64,000 bases of DNA. It comes from Cristatella mucedo (Eukaryota > Bryozoa > Phylactolaemata > Cristatellidae). This document shows positions 12,221 to 24,649 of this stretch, one piece after another. The translations under genes and the position numbers were made by a program. The stretch is taken from contig WPIO01000035.1 in assembly GCA_009760855.2 (NCBI GenBank), forward strand, positions 2,162,001 to 2,226,000, read 5' to 3'. The notes beneath the pieces were generated by a model. It ran no database searches. It worked only from the letters and a program-made list of their open reading frames with translations, and was not told the origin of the DNA. Position 1 is the first letter of the stretch. Every line of letters begins with the position of its first letter.

Positions 12221-15200
12221 AAGCTGCCACTAACAAAAAGGACAACACAGGCTTTGTATTGGATAGACGACTGCTTTTATATATGGTGCTCTTATTTTGC
12301 TTCATCTTTGCACTTTAGTGTAGGAGTCATCTTTGCCAACAACTAAAGTCTTGAAAATTTGGTCTGGACATTCAGCTCAACCACTGGCCATCCAGGTCTA
12401 ATCTCTAGATAAGGGAGCGTCGACCACAGTGACACAAGTGACCAGCTCATGGTTTGTCTCGGCTGAATGTACAACTCTGATTGTGTAAAGCAGCTACTGA
12501 ATCAACTGCAGCTGGCGATGAATTTAATGACTGGTTAAAAATCGAGATGTGACATATCTGCTCTGAGCTTTAATTATGGATGCCGAACAAAAGTTCTTAC
12601 ACTGACCACCAATGCCAGACGAAACGGCTCTGCATACCGCTGGACTGTTGTGCCCGGTTTCGTGCCTTCTTATGCCCCTGGTCCTCTGTGGACTTGAAGA
12701 CAGTTGGCAACACGCTTTTTCCCTCCGCATGTCCAACTTTAATGGACTCATCACGACTCTGTGCAACAACCCATTTACTCTCCTGCCATTACGAGCACAG
12801 CCATCCTGACCTGCTGCTTTCCATCTTATATTCTACCATGCTAATTAAATCTGTTAGGCTTTGAGTGAGCTACTAGAAAACTCTCAAAAGCGAAACATAC
12901 CTGCATAGATAGAGATAAATTACATTACACAGCAGAACACCTATAGGCCAGATCGTTGTAGTGGTGCTAGTTAGTCCATGACTATGACCCGAAGATCTGA
13001 AGTGTGCATTATCCAAGGAAACGGCTTAGTTTCCTGCATTGTACATAATTCTGACACCTAAGCAAAATGTAACCACATATTATCCGTCTTCCTTACAGTC
13101 TCAGGCCGGCCTGTTAAATAAGAACATTCACCTTGGTATTGTAATCAGGGCAAGCACCTTAACACTGGGCAAACCAGACAGTCAGATGAGCTGGTGGTGC
13201 CCAGACTTGATACTTACAGTCCTGAACAAAGAGATCTGCAGTCAAATAATGCAATGCTAAAACTACTGAACTGTGGGCTATCGTAATCTCGTTTGAGCAA
13301 ATGACTCTTGGTTAGTAAACCGGTTTGCTATTGAAAGTTATCTTGCATTCAATAGTCACTGAATCTACTTAATACAGAGTATATGTCTGGACATTAAACT
13401 AGATGAACCAATTTTATGCGTAATGTGTTAAAATTAGCCTGTGTTATAACTACCAAATCTGACTTTCCTTTGTTAACATTAAGAGTTAGATACCAACCAA
13501 AATTGTGAGTATCGTAGATTTATTCAGAGAGGTTAAAAATAAGGAAATGGTAGTGGATCCCAGGCAGGAAAGAAAAAGAATATGTGTAACGTATTGTCAG
13601 TTTAAAAATGAGCCAAGTTTTCTGACAAGGACTGGAGCCTGAGGGAGAGTGTTGACTGAAAAAACAAGTGGACGGCTTAGAAGGTATCTTCTCAATCAAG
13701 AGCTCTGCCTTCTTGAAGAGGTAACATTCTTTACATTTCACTGGCACCTCCCTGGACCTAATAGTACTGAGAGTGATGTGATGAATGCCCTCAGAGGTTT
13801 GGTGGTCTGAGTGTGCCAAAATAAGAGAGTTAAGACATCTAAAACTGGCTGTAAGGCCCTATCTGATCAGCCTTGTACAGGTCATTTTAAGTTTCAAATC
13901 AAATCTGTTTCCATGGAATAGATAGTTCAAACTTCTGACTGAACTCACTTTAGAAAAGTACTGTGCTGGGACTACTACCCATTCTGTCTTGGACATGAAA
14001 GGCAGAAGGGAGACAAAAAAACATCTTTTAGTTATCATTCATTCCGTTGCAATTTACTAGGTAGCGTTAAGCAGCCGTTTCAGTGAAAGTTTCACATTAA
14101 CTGCCACTTTCTAAACGTTTAGCCAGGCAGGCAGCCAGCAGGTGTATTACTCTTGTGGAGAAACATCATTATCTGCCAATGTGATAGCCCACCATAATAA
14201 TGGCTGACTATGAAAATGTTCTTATAAATGCCAACGTCACTGGATAGAGGAACCCGGTCTAATGCATGACGACTTAAAAGAGTACTCCGGGCCGACTGTG
14301 GTGAAGTGAATTAGATCAAATCTCTTGGGATGACACTTTTGGCTAACATTCCTGTCCAACCAATTCTTGTGAACAATGCGCAGCATATCCTTCATCAGGA
14401 CAAGCTAGAACACGGGCACTCTTTTAAAATGTTGATGGACCTCAAAACGGCCTGGCAAAAAATGCATCTATCTTTCCACCTGTGCTTCTCCCTCAACTGG
14501 GGCAGCTACAGAATGTGCAAAACATGCATTTACTTGTGCTAGAACATACGTGAACTTGTTGTGAAGTCCAGATGGATTCCAAACGGGCTGGCTTATGCCA
14601 TTTTTCCAAACTGGCTGTAGGACGACTGCCTTCCATTTAGTTTTGTTTCTAAACAGCTGCTTAGTAACCAATCGACAGCTTATGCAGAATCCATGCCAGT
14701 AATAGTATAGGGACTCAGCGACACTGGCAAGGGACGACGAATGCATGATGTAAATGCCCCCAAGTACTTTAACCTGACTTGAAGCATATAAACCAGCCCA
14801 CAGCGGCTTCCCGGCAACGTCGAGCAGACTGTTTCTATCACTTATATTTCAAGTTCGACTATTATAATTACCGTTGCTTATCAGGATTGAGCCTCTCTGC
14901 TGGTTTTTCCTGGATCTATCACCAGCACTTGGCAGTATTTACCAACACTTCCGGTCGAAGCTCCTCTCGAAATGTCTAGACATCAATAGTATAGTGTTAA
15001 ACTGTGCAAGTCAAATATGTCGAACGGGTATGTAGGTGCCGTTTCGAGCACAGAGTAGTAGAGGCGTAGGGTGCCAATTACTAATGGCTACCGGATATGC
15101 GAAGTTAGAGTTGTCATAGAAAAAAAATAGTTCAACTTGCTGCAATCATGCGCACGTTTACATTAAAAAACCTCACTTACTATCCAGACGTGGTGTTTCA

Positions 15201-15244
15201 GCACCAGCCTGCCCACTGTAATTGTGAGTATCTAAACTAAAGAC
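12221..15244. other. Unassigned intergenic sequence
   Basis: No gene is recognised over 3 kb. The longest frames (12580-12864 plus, 13520-13819 minus, 14468-14746 minus) have no recognisable domain and no good splice signals at sensible places. GGGATGACACTTTTGG near 14328 may be an old repeat edge. Confidence 0.35.
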
Positions 15245-15440
15245 TACGGGTGAGCCGTGATGGCACACTAGGTAAGGCGGTTGCTTTCACGACATCTCGG
15301 CCCCCGACGAGTTCGATTCCTGTGGTGGGCGAGTCCCTTTATACACACTGCAAGCGGTGGTGATAGCCGTAAAGTGCTCTTTCTGTCTCTATACACAAAA
15401 GAGGCTGTTTGTATCAGCTAGAGGATTTTTTTTTAACGAC
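15245..15440 (+). mobile_element. SINE-A, tRNA-derived
   Basis: The head GTGAGCCGTGATGGCACACT and TAAGGCGGTTGC is followed by a B-box (GAGTTCGATTCC) and TGGTGGGCGA, as in a tRNA gene, then the SINE-A body (CACTGCAAGCGGTGGTGATA, AGCCGTAAAGTGCTCTT) and end (AAGAGGCTGTTTGTATCAGC). The internal boxes belong to a type-2 Pol III promoter. It is a repeat, not a working tRNA gene, because no acceptor stem closes. Confidence 0.85.
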
Positions 15441-16270
15441 ACGCTTGATAGCAATAACCGGTCAAGCAGCTCCCTTAGGGAGCAAATTGAGCCTTCGGCA
15501 TACATACATAACTGCATTATCTTTCCAAACTTACACAACCTTGAGAATGGTGATTTTTTTGATGAGATACGACCACCCCAGCTCTGACGCCCACTATCTA
15601 CTTCAACCTTCAGACATTCGAAAGTATTGAGGTTTGAAGATTTGAGCTCAGCCAACCGATTCAACCCTTTGCCCCAAACTATATTCCTTTAAATCACATA
15701 AAATTTGGTGGAAAATTTTGGAACCATCATCTTTCTTTCATTTAAATGAAAACCACAAGCTGAATGGAGCTTTTTGCAGATGGCAGCTGACATCAAAGTT
15801 TACATCTCTTTACGGCTGAGAGCTGGAGGCAACAGCGGTGAGAACCTACTGAAAAGAAATCAGTAGATTAAATATTGGTGGGTAAAATGAGTGACTACGG
15901 TTTAGGTTAAAATTTTGAATGAAACCTCAGTTGCTCAAAGCTTTTTGGTGAATGAAAAAGAACTTGTCTCCAGCTCACTATGCCATACTATGTGTCTTAT
16001 GTGATTTGGATCACGAGGCCGTCGTAATAACGCATGAATTTTTCGCAAATACAATCGGCTGAAAGTGGGCTGGCGCTAAAACCTGTTACACAATTATGCG
16101 CACGACTTGGAGATACAACCACAATTTCTACAGCTTATGTAGAAAGAAATGGCCTGCTGTCCAGTGTACAGCAGTAGTATATTGGAGGTATCCAAGTTAT
16201 TCAGGGGAACCACGATCCCACATTTTGTTTACAGATACCATATAATTTTGAACGTCAGCGTTCCATACAC
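15441..16270. other. Unassigned intergenic sequence
   Basis: No recognisable gene. Overlapping frames of 73-91 codons at 15357-15664 run partly through the SINE and are not credible genes. Confidence 0.4.
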
Positions 16271-16278
16271 TATTTCGA

Positions 16279-16395
16279 AACAATCAACACACACACCACT
16301 ACACACACCACACACACACACACACCACCAACACAACAAACAAACACACACCAAACCCCAGACCAATAAAAGTGCACACGTACATGTACACACAG
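16279..16395. repeat. CA-rich low-complexity tract
   Basis: Imperfect (CA)n with ACC and AAAC interruptions; frames through it (Thr/His-rich or Cys/Val-rich) are artefacts. Confidence 0.9.
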
Positions 16396-17119
16396 AGTAA
16401 AAACCGTTACTGTGCAAACCGAGCTTGTGACTCTGAAAATTGAAAAGCTGAATACTCCGCATAATTCAGCCTGCCAAACAATATCTGTATCTGTAGGTAT
16501 CTACGAGTCCTTGTTTCAAAAGTGACCACTTCACTAGATGAGCACATCAGCTCAAAGTTTACTCTGCTACGTTTCAGCTAAAAGACATTCTCAATTTGGG
16601 CTTACTACCATTACTGGGACATTACATAGATTTAGGGGATACTACATCAAATTTGCCCAGGCGTTTCTGACATCCGTTTCAATTCAGGTCACTCACAGCT
16701 TGCTGTCTTCCACCTGTGTATCAGGTGCCTACGTAAGGCGCAAAACTCTGCAGATAGACTGCCTAAACCTGACTTCACTTTATGGTGCAACAACCACTTC
16801 TTGACGATCTCACTGCTTCAATCAAGCGCTTCAATGAAAGTCAAGGTTAAAAACAGTGGGGTATTCACTTCGTTCAGTTCTTCTATTCCCAGCTCCACCC
16901 CAACTATTAAACTAATCCTGCAGCCGGTATCCTAGGCATCGTGCCACCGCCTTTCTGACTCAAATCGTTCTGCTGTACTCGTATGAGGGTCAACTCCTGT
17001 TAGAGATCATCTATTTGTTCAACAGGCTACCAAAGCCTTACACTGCTCCCGAACTGACGTCACCCACAGACCCTACCTGCAGGCTAAGAAGCATAAAATA
17101 AACTGCTCCCGAACTTAGC
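16396..17119. other. Unassigned sequence, possibly old LINE body
   Basis: An 88-codon plus frame at 16538-16804 has no recognisable motif. The stretch lies just upstream of a plus-strand LINE-A end and may be its heavily decayed body, but I cannot align it. Confidence 0.3.
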
Positions 17120-17425
17120 TTCATCATGCCCCACCAACCCTCCTTAAGGGCATATAAAAGAATCTTAAAACGTACCTCTTTATCAAGGCATTAGTACGTC
17201 TCCTGTGATTTGTCCTTTGTTGCTAGTGCATGCTACACCAACGGTATATATCGGTGACACTTTGCCACACGGTGCACCCTCCACCACGTTATGCTTGTAG
17301 ACATTGTGCATGATACCACTAATCAGTTAATCATGATTCCTTTACAGCATATGTACAGTGCTTGGAAGAGCTTAAGCTTTCTGAGGGTGCCATACAATGG
17401 TATTACTGTATTATAGCATACACCT
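17120..17425 (+). mobile_element. LINE-A 3' end, plus strand, old copy
   Basis: It encodes KNLKTYLFIKAL near 17160, the equivalent of the NLKTHLFRTAF pol C-terminus in other copies. The LINE-A 3' UTR follows, down to CAGCATATGTACAGTGCTTG and CTTTCTGAGGGTGCC. Diverged and 5'-truncated or unrecognisable upstream. Confidence 0.6.
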
Positions 17426-18735
17426 TCAAGGGATATTGTAGCAATTTTTAAATCAAGGCAGAATATGTGGAGGGAAAGTCTTATTCAGCTAATTGAATCC
17501 AAACGACTTACTGATGTCTAAAAGTACTGTTGGACACTTTATTTACCCCTGGAGTATGGAGATGAATCGAAAACTGCTTTCAATGCACACTCGTATCTGA
17601 GGTTTACATATGTTTCACAAATACTAGATTAGGATAAGCAGCAATCCAAGCTAAAGTCACTTCCACTTCCAAGTATATGCATTCTGGCCTCGCAAACAGC
17701 CATCTCACTTCAAGACTAGAGCAAAAAGTAGGGATGTGAAATGCTAGGCCATCCTCACTTCATTTCCTACTATCGGTCTCGCCCTCAAAAAAGAGAGTGC
17801 TGAGTTTTTTATAGCGCGGGTTACTGCATGCTACGAACGTGTTACAAACTGCTAAAAACCCATGGTTACTGTGGATCACAAAGTCAATGTGCCCAACAAG
17901 TCCCTAGAGAATGTATATAATCTAAGGATCTAATAAACTGAGTGGTTTAAAATTGCCAAATGGGTGAAAGTTAAGGAATTAAAACAGAACAGCACAGCGA
18001 TTGAAATAAAGTAATAGTGTTGCAAAGACCTCACAAAAGACACAAGGGTCTCAGGTAACAAATATCTCTGGTTAACCTACAAATCGGTTTACGAAGATCC
18101 TAGTTGGCAAGAAGAACCTACATTGGCAACAAAATACTGCGGCTCACGAAACCGGCTAGGGGCTATGGGTAAGGAGCAACCTAAATTGCTGGTGGGAGAA
18201 AGAGTTTCACAGTATTTTTGAGCCAATACGACATTTGAATGGATAAGCTATCACAGGTTTCAAAAAAGCACCAACAAGCCAAAAAATTCCATACAAATAT
18301 ATTGAGTGCTCAATGGGGCTTTGAATGTGAGTGACAAAGTGCCGTTAGCACGGGTTGTATCAAGTCAGGATAAAAAACCTTCAAGATAAGTGAAGAGCAT
18401 GCATGGTTGTGCTATGCATAAACAGAAAAGCTTGACCATATGATTCACAGTTTAAACAATAGGTGAAGGTTGTTTGTTTTGTACCTTTTAATGCAAAAGG
18501 ATATTTTTCCGGCTTGGCAATGAAACGACATTTTTTGTCATTATATCACTATGCGCAATCTGATTCGGTTATGAATGACCAGGCACAACCCCCAGTCCTG
18601 AAACACATCAGGTTTAAAACCGAGTACCACACTGTATTTCCTATATACAGCTCTTACATATCATGAAAAGAAAACATTGAATATCAGCGGAAAAGCACTG
18701 ATAACAGCAGAAATCAAAGAGCTCAATAGTAATGC
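17426..18735. other. Unassigned intergenic sequence
   Basis: AT-rich sequence without a recognised gene. A 67-codon plus frame at 18463-18666 has no family motif. Confidence 0.4.
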
Positions 18736-18739
18736 TGCC

Positions 18740-18890
18740 ATGGGTTTGTAGGCCCATAGGGTGCTTGCCTTTAACTAACAATGATAACGTGAAGCATCTT
18801 CAGATGCCTGAGACGTGGGCTCGAGCTATTTGGCATATGTGCAGCACCTGGATGGAGATTCAGCCCTCTTTGGGCGTTACACAAACTGAA
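18740..18890 (+). mobile_element. SINE-B, diverged
   Basis: A head with GGGTGCTTGCC and GACGTGGGCTCGAGCT, then CATATGTGCAGCACCTGGAT, GGAGATTCAGCCCTC and TTTGGGCGTTACAC. These match the SINE-B at 28038-28175 in order, including the LINE-A-like end. Confidence 0.65.
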
Positions 18891-19409
18891 TTATGTTTTA
18901 ATAAGTTATTACTATTCGTATATAATTGTTTTAAAATCTGATAATCTAATAATAAATCAAACATTAATTAGTCACAATTGTTTTTAGGTGCCATAAATGT
19001 AAAATGTCAGCGAAATGTTGTTGAACACGTCCAAGAATTTGCTTGACATAATTGTTTAAGCCGTGTAGACGAGAGCTCTGTGAAATTGTGACTTTAACAG
19101 ACCTGGATGGCTCTTAAATCCTTCAAGATAATTGCTTGGAAATACAGGCAACACTGCAATACGATGGGTATCCCTCCTTTGACACTCCGTATGCATGGCA
19201 CGTCGTTCGAGTTAGTTGTGCTGGCACTGATACATTGCAAGACTTTTGTGATTGGCAGCTGGCGATAAGCAGACGATAGTATGATCAGATCCCTTGTATA
19301 TAGGTGCCGTTACACAACATAATAAAAACAAGCTTCTTAGAACTGCTGTCCGCCACAAGGCCACGTCCCAGTGATTGATTGATCAGCCTTCACACAGAGT
19401 GATGCTCAC
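18891..19409. other. Unassigned intergenic sequence
   Basis: No recognisable gene or repeat. Confidence 0.4.
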
Positions 19410-19483
19410 CTTGAAGCAACATTTGACCTTTTTCCAGTGGCTCCATCGGTGGCATTGACAAAAGAGCTTGTGTGCAACATGAA
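19410..19483 (-). CDS. Candidate internal exon, gene unknown
   Basis: On the minus strand a pyrimidine-rich acceptor (CTCTTCTCTTTAG) precedes 74 bases that end at a donor (TTCAAG|GTGAGC). Read after two leading bases, it gives HVAHKLFCQCHRWSHWKKV, then KCCFK, ending in phase 0. The Cys/His/Trp-rich content resembles a metal-binding segment, but no family is matched. Its start phase would fit the end of the candidate exon at 25136-25231. Both splice sites are seen; membership in a gene is an inference. Confidence 0.3.
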
Positions 19484-19799
19484 CTAAAGAGAAGAGACAA
19501 TACATGCATAAATGAGCAGAACAAAATAACGACGCATAAGATGGAAAGGGCACAACAAGAGTGACAACCATTAAGGACGAATTGATGTTACATACATTGT
19601 TATTAGAAAGATCTCGCATAAATACCTCCTAACTAATATAACTGTGAGTGAACATCAGATTATGTCCACTTCCATGAACTAAACTCTGACATGGTGTGAC
19701 ATCACTTAAACTTCAAGCAGGTTATTTAAAAGTCCAGAAAAAAATATGCAATACACATTATTAGATCCTTTATATAGAAGAAAAAACGATTCTTTCACT

Positions 19800-20405
19800 T
19801 TTTACATCCAATGGATGCTTACTACTCTGGCGATGCGACCGATTCCGATGGATTGCCCTATTTTTGCCTGGGTTTTACATATCGCTTGCCCTACATTGCC
19901 CTTGAATGAACCGGCCCGATAGTTGAAAGTTGCAATGTAAACACAGTATACTGTAATACAAAAGAACAGTTTGCAGCTATGCCCAGCTGCTTTCTGTCTA
20001 TTTGTAACAGACCCTAATAGAGCTTGCCTTATTTTCCTGGGGCCATTGCCATCGACTGCCATGCATTACCCGAGATTAAACCTGCACAAGGGGTGAAGTT
20101 ATGAGCATGCACAGTAAGATGTTAGCTGGAATGAGAACTTGAGCTTCTCCCAGCAAATGTCTTGTTGATTTTCCATGGATTGATATATTGGCACAGCCCA
20201 TGCTATTGATTGCCACAAACTGCCCAACAATTAACTAGCCAATATCTTGAAAATGCAAGGGGCTCCCATTTGAACTCGGTAAAATATTTTGTGCAATGAC
20301 TATAGGAGCTTAGCATAGCCAATTTGTGGTTAATGTTCCATGGTTGTTGTATCGGCCTGGGCAGATTGCCATTCATTGCTTGGGAATGTCCTTCTATGAT
20401 TGAGT
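19800..20405. repeat. Diverged tandem array of about 167-bp units, left part
   Basis: A family of related units recognised by a core close to CCCATTGCCATCGATTGCCA. Cores lie near 19890, 20044, 20196 and 20358, spaced 152-162 bases. Each core is preceded by a GCTTGGCCCA-like block and a TGTTGATTTT-like block. The units are only roughly alike, so the array is old. It continues at 22935 after a LINE-A insertion. Confidence 0.6.
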
Positions 20406-22932
20406 GAAAGCATAATAATAATACTAATAAATTTGATAAAGCAACCTCAGAGAACTCAATCTCTCTCTAGGTGCTTTAGAATTGCTGCAAAGGAAGCACG
20501 ATCGAGTGGTTAGTGGTAGTATGCTCGATAAACAACAAGATTAACATGGTTAGGGGTGACATGAACAGGGTCAGCATGCAAGTGTGCTTATGACAGCATG
20601 CAAGTGTCAGCACCCATAAGCACATAAAGAACTAATCACACGGGCCCACTAACTGCTATCATAAATAGATGTCTTCATTTTTATTTTCAAATGAGGACAA
20701 GTCAGGGGTGTACCAACAATTGAACTTGTGACTACTCGCCTAACGACAACTGGTCTGTACCAACCGGCTTATACGACAATTGATCTATATGGCAATTGAT
20801 CTTTGACAAGTGGCCCTAAGATCAGAAATAGGCAATACAAATAAAACTGGTGCAGGCTAGTTTTATTTGATCAAATTAGGTTTTACATATATCTTAGGTT
20901 ATAGACTATTATAAGGATTAGATATCAGCTAGTATAGATAAAGAGAATTGATAATTCGTGTGATTGCATATATGTCGCATAGTAAGTTGATAGGCTACAG
21001 TAACATTGAGATCGATTTTATCTAGAACGTAATGAACATTTTTTGACACCTAAAAAATGTTTTACTAATAATCATGTTGCATATATTTAAAAAATTCAGT
21101 CATGAATTCATTCTTAATTGCTTGTATCAATTGAATAAATTAAAAATTGTGTATTATTCTTATAAATGGACATATAAATCAGTTGTCGTATAGGCCAGTT
21201 AGTACAGGCCGGTTGTCGTAGGGCGAGTAGTCACGAGTTCAATTGTCGGTATGCCCCTGACTTATATATAATTCATTTGTATTTTTGTCCAATAGTCGCA
21301 GACCAGGTGGTATATAGATCAATTGCTGTATAGGCCGTTTAGTACAGGCCAATTGTCGTGGGGTCAGTAGTCGTATGTTCAATAGTCACCCAACCAAGTC
21401 TGCAGATAGCGTGACTGCTGTCGGGAATAAGTTCCAGGCTTTTGGGGCATACAAATTGCATGCACGGTCTCCAAACAAACGATTTCAGGTTTGTACGAGG
21501 TATAGGTAAACAGTTAGTTTCCAAAATGTGGGTGGTACGATGCTTAGCCTGGTGGGGGAGTAGATAGGCTGGAACCAAAGAAAGAAGGGACCTAAAAGAG
21601 AGCAACAAAACCTTGAAGTCGATGCGTTGCTCGACTGGTAGCCAGTGCAGGTCGGCGAGAAGTGGTGCGATGTGGCAACTGTGACGCTCATGATAGACAA
21701 GCATAGCAGCAAAGTTTTGCACCAGCTGTAAGCACCTGATTGCACAGGCTGGTAGACCAGCAAGCAGTGAGTTACATAAGTCGAGACTGGACGTCACAAA
21801 TGTATGGACTAGTTTAGATGTGGTACGCCTGTCTAAACAAGCCCAAATTTTAGCAATGTTATGCAGCTGAAAATAGGCAGATTTGACTGGAACTGATGTG
21901 GTCGTCCAACGAAAGGTGATTTTGGAACATGACACCTAGATTTCGTGCAGATTTAATAGCAGATATGCCGGCAGAGCTGATTTTGAGCTTTAGCCTTTCC
22001 AATTTCTGAATCACACTTGGTTTGCCCATAACTAGTAAGTTGGTTTTATCATCATTCAATTAAAAAAAACTTGCTGCCATCCATGTGCGAATATCAATAC
22101 ATGCAGCAAGAGAGTAAAGAGAATTCGATGTGCTGGAGGGTGGGAATGGATCAAAGCAAAGCTACAAGTGAGTGTCATCCACCGTGAAAAGAACTGGACC
22201 AAGCAAGGAGCCCTGAGGTTCCTAGGATGATCTTTGTCTGATCGTATCAATACTCTGGAGTTACCCACTGAGATAGGACCTGAACCATTGCAGAGCAGTG
22301 CCAGTGATGCCCAGGCAAGATGAGAGATGATCAAGAAGGACTTAGTGATCGATAGTATCAAAAGCTGCCGAAAGATCGAGCAAAACAAGTAGAGATACTT
22401 TACTTATGTCTGCATTCCTAAGTAGATCGTTGTACACATGAAGCAGTGCTGACTCTGTGGAGTGATTAGCTTAAAAACCAGACTGGAACTTACTTGCAAG
22501 GTTTGAAGTTGTAATATGTAAATTCAGCTGGTCTGCCACGACTCGTTCCAGTGTCTTCAATAGGAACGGTAGAAGAGAGACTGGGGGATAGTTGCTCAAG
22601 TTCTCTTGGTCTAGGGTCACTTTCTTGAGAAGTCGCCTGACTACAGCTTTTTTGAAAGGTGCTGGGACATGAACTGAGGCTAATGACATATTTATGCAGC
22701 AGCTGATCAATGCATCGTAGAAGCAGGACCGTGAGAATAGGGTACAAAAAAACTGGTTGCCTTCTTTGGTTGGGATATGAACTGTAGGACGAGATCACTA
22801 ATGACCTGCTTGAATGTAGACACTGAGGTGCTGCAAGGAATCGAGGGACAGTATTCTAGGGGGATGCTGCCATCGCAGGGATGAACTCCCCGATCTTATC
22901 TTTCTTCTTGACAAAGAAGCTAGAGAAGTGGT
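20406..22932 (-). mobile_element. LINE-A copy inside the tandem array, frameshifted
   Basis: It begins with an (ATA)n-like tail and CTCAGAGAACTCAATCTCTC and runs on the minus strand through the 3' UTR, pol C-terminus and RT, up to about 22930. Four overlapping minus frames (22710-22471, 22388-22056, 22059-21859, 21935-21339) together cover the same protein as 63792-62470. They include LLVMGKPSVIQKLERLK and LVHTFVTSSLDLCNSLLAGL, so several frameshifts separate the pieces. A foldback MITE interrupts its 3' part at about 20699-21400. Removing this copy restores the spacing of the flanking array. Confidence 0.88.
20699..21400. mobile_element. Foldback MITE with long terminal inverted repeats
   Basis: The left end (AAGTCAGGGGTGTACCAACA) and the complement of the right end near 21262 (AAGTCAGGGGCATACCGACA) are near-identical. 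The match continues inwards for roughly 100 bases (ATTGAACTTGTGACTACTCG at left). The middle is AT-rich with no open frame. A second, partial copy of the right arm follows at about 21310-21400 (GTATAGGCCGTTTAGTACAG). It interrupts the LINE-A 3' region, whose sequence resumes at about 21400. The transposase family is not known to me. Confidence 0.75.
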
Positions 22933-22934
22933 GT

Positions 22935-24265
22935 GCTCGCACTTTTAATACTGTATTCTGTAATATGCAAGAAAAAGGGAGCTTGGCCCAGCCACTTTCT
23001 GGCGATTTTCGACGGATCACATAGGATCACTGTATTTGCCCGAGCCATTGCCATAGATAGTCATTAATCGAATTAGTGCAATAACTTAAAATCACTTTAT
23101 TACACTGTATATAAGTGAGTTGTAATACTCGTTTAAATTGAACCATTAGCAAAATGATTTAGGGCATTCTGAAGCAAAATACAGTTGATTGCTGCATTAG
23201 CCCGGTCCATTTCGGTCTATTATAGAGCTTTGCATCAGAATTCCAGAGGCAATTGTGGTCAAATTATAGTACATTATACACGATTAGTAGAGTAATGAGC
23301 AATCACAATTAGAGCTTCCAGTCTGTGTGTTCTGGTCGTTTCCGGCAGATTGGGATGAATTGCTGTATGGGACTCGGCCATTGCAGCCGATTGTCTGAGA
23401 ATAGACATGCTCAATGGCAAAACATCTCTTGGGTGCACTTTGAACTGACTGTAAAATTGAAGCCTCGCGTTGACAATTTGAGGATGATTTGGAGTGGACT
23501 AGAGTAGATTGCAGTGTCTGCCCGAAGCCATTTCGGGTGATTACCACACATTGTCAGAAAGTGGATGGTGGGAAATGGCTCGAATCTATACGTGTGTAGA
23601 CATAACACAGTGTGTGCTTTAATATGCAATAAAAACTATAGCTTGGCCCAATCTGTTTCTAGTCATTTATGGTGGATTGCAGTGCATAGCAGTATTTCCC
23701 TGTGCTGTTGCCATCGATTGCAAGGCAGTACACGAGAACACGTGCGCCAATGCAAGTTGAATTTAGTGAGTATGCTTGTCACAGAATGTATTGTCACTTG
23801 CAATCAAAAAAGGAGTTTTTCACGTAGGAATCCTTCAAATTTGCTGTGTAGTGCAGTGAATTGCAGTGGATTGTGATACTGGCTCGGACCTCTGCAATCC
23901 ATTGTAGCAGCATTCGTAAGGACTTTACAGTGGAGTGGCATTAAATAATGAGGGTAATTCTGAATATCGAGTAGTCTTATATGCAATACTGGTTGAAGCT
24001 TGATGCGTCCAATTTCTGGTGTATTTGAGGTGGCTGAATGTGGATTGAGGAGAATGTCGGTATATGCCATAATCTTTGCAGCTCATTTATACGAGAGAGC
24101 ATGATTAAAATGATAAGAAATTATCATGGGTATATAAAATCGACTACGATATGCACTCGAAATTTGAGCTCGGCTCGGCCAATTTCTTGTTGATTTTAGC
24201 CTTATTAGAGAGGATTATGGTGGATTGTCCTAATTCTTCAAACCTGAAGCTATGCGATAGTGGCA
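22935..24265. repeat. Diverged tandem array of about 167-bp units, right part
   Basis: Continuation of the array at 19800. Cores lie near 23047, 23208, 23378, 23527, 23706, 23888 and 24065, with spacings of 149-182 bases. Two further landmarks recur: a TTAATATGCAATAAAAA-like block before GAGCTTGGCCCA (22956, 23610, 23987), and GGTGGATTGCAGTG-like runs (23671, 23853). Open frames here are short and not conserved between units, so it looks non-coding. Confidence 0.65.
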
Positions 24266-24319
24266 ACTAAAAAAAAGGGAGTGGGATCCATAGGGAACCC
24301 TTGCCACAGGGTCTGAGCT

Positions 24320-24475
24320 TAGGGGTAAGCTGCTCAATCTTCACGAACTAGGTCGTGGTTTTGAGTCCTGCAATGGCGCAATCCTTTATTGCCACTGCAA
24401 GTGGGGGTGATAGCAATAAAGGATCTTCTGCTGCTTTAGGAAAAAGGTTGTTGAATATGCTACCATTTTTTAAAG
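24320..24475 (+). mobile_element. SINE-A, diverged
   Basis: SINE-A order: GGTAAGCTGCTCAATCTTCA, a B-box remnant (GGTTTTGAGTCCTGC), then CACTGCAAGTGGGGGTGATA, GGATCTTCTGCTG and GGTTGTTGAAT. Confidence 0.7.
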
Positions 24476-24507
24476 CTCAGGTACATATGTGAGTATGTAC
24501 AATAATG

Positions 24508-24580
24508 CCAATAATAATAATTAGTAATTTACAGTGCCATCAGAGAAATACAACTCTCTAGGCATTTTAAATCAATCAAG
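24508..24580 (-). mobile_element. LINE-A 3' tail fragment
   Basis: An (ATA)n run, then GTGCCATCAGAGAAATACAA and CTCTCTAGGCATTTTAAATC, a diverged complement of the LINE-A 3' end. Confidence 0.55.
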
Positions 24581-24649
24581 AAAGTAAAATGCACAGATGT
24601 AGCAGTGCACGACCACTGAAAAAACTTGCTGTAAAAGTTCCACAGATCA

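Noticed and set aside
13520-13819. 99-codon minus-strand frame
   Set aside because: No recognisable domain, no second exon, and ordinary length for chance frames in this base composition.
15245-15330. tRNA gene
   Set aside because: A- and B-box-like blocks are present, but the same sequence recurs many times with a common non-tRNA body and no closed acceptor stem, so it is a SINE head. The same applies to the other SINE copies.
19800-24265. CRISPR-like or coding explanation for the periodic array
   Set aside because: Units are too long and too diverged for CRISPR repeats, there is no cas gene, and open frames are not kept between units.
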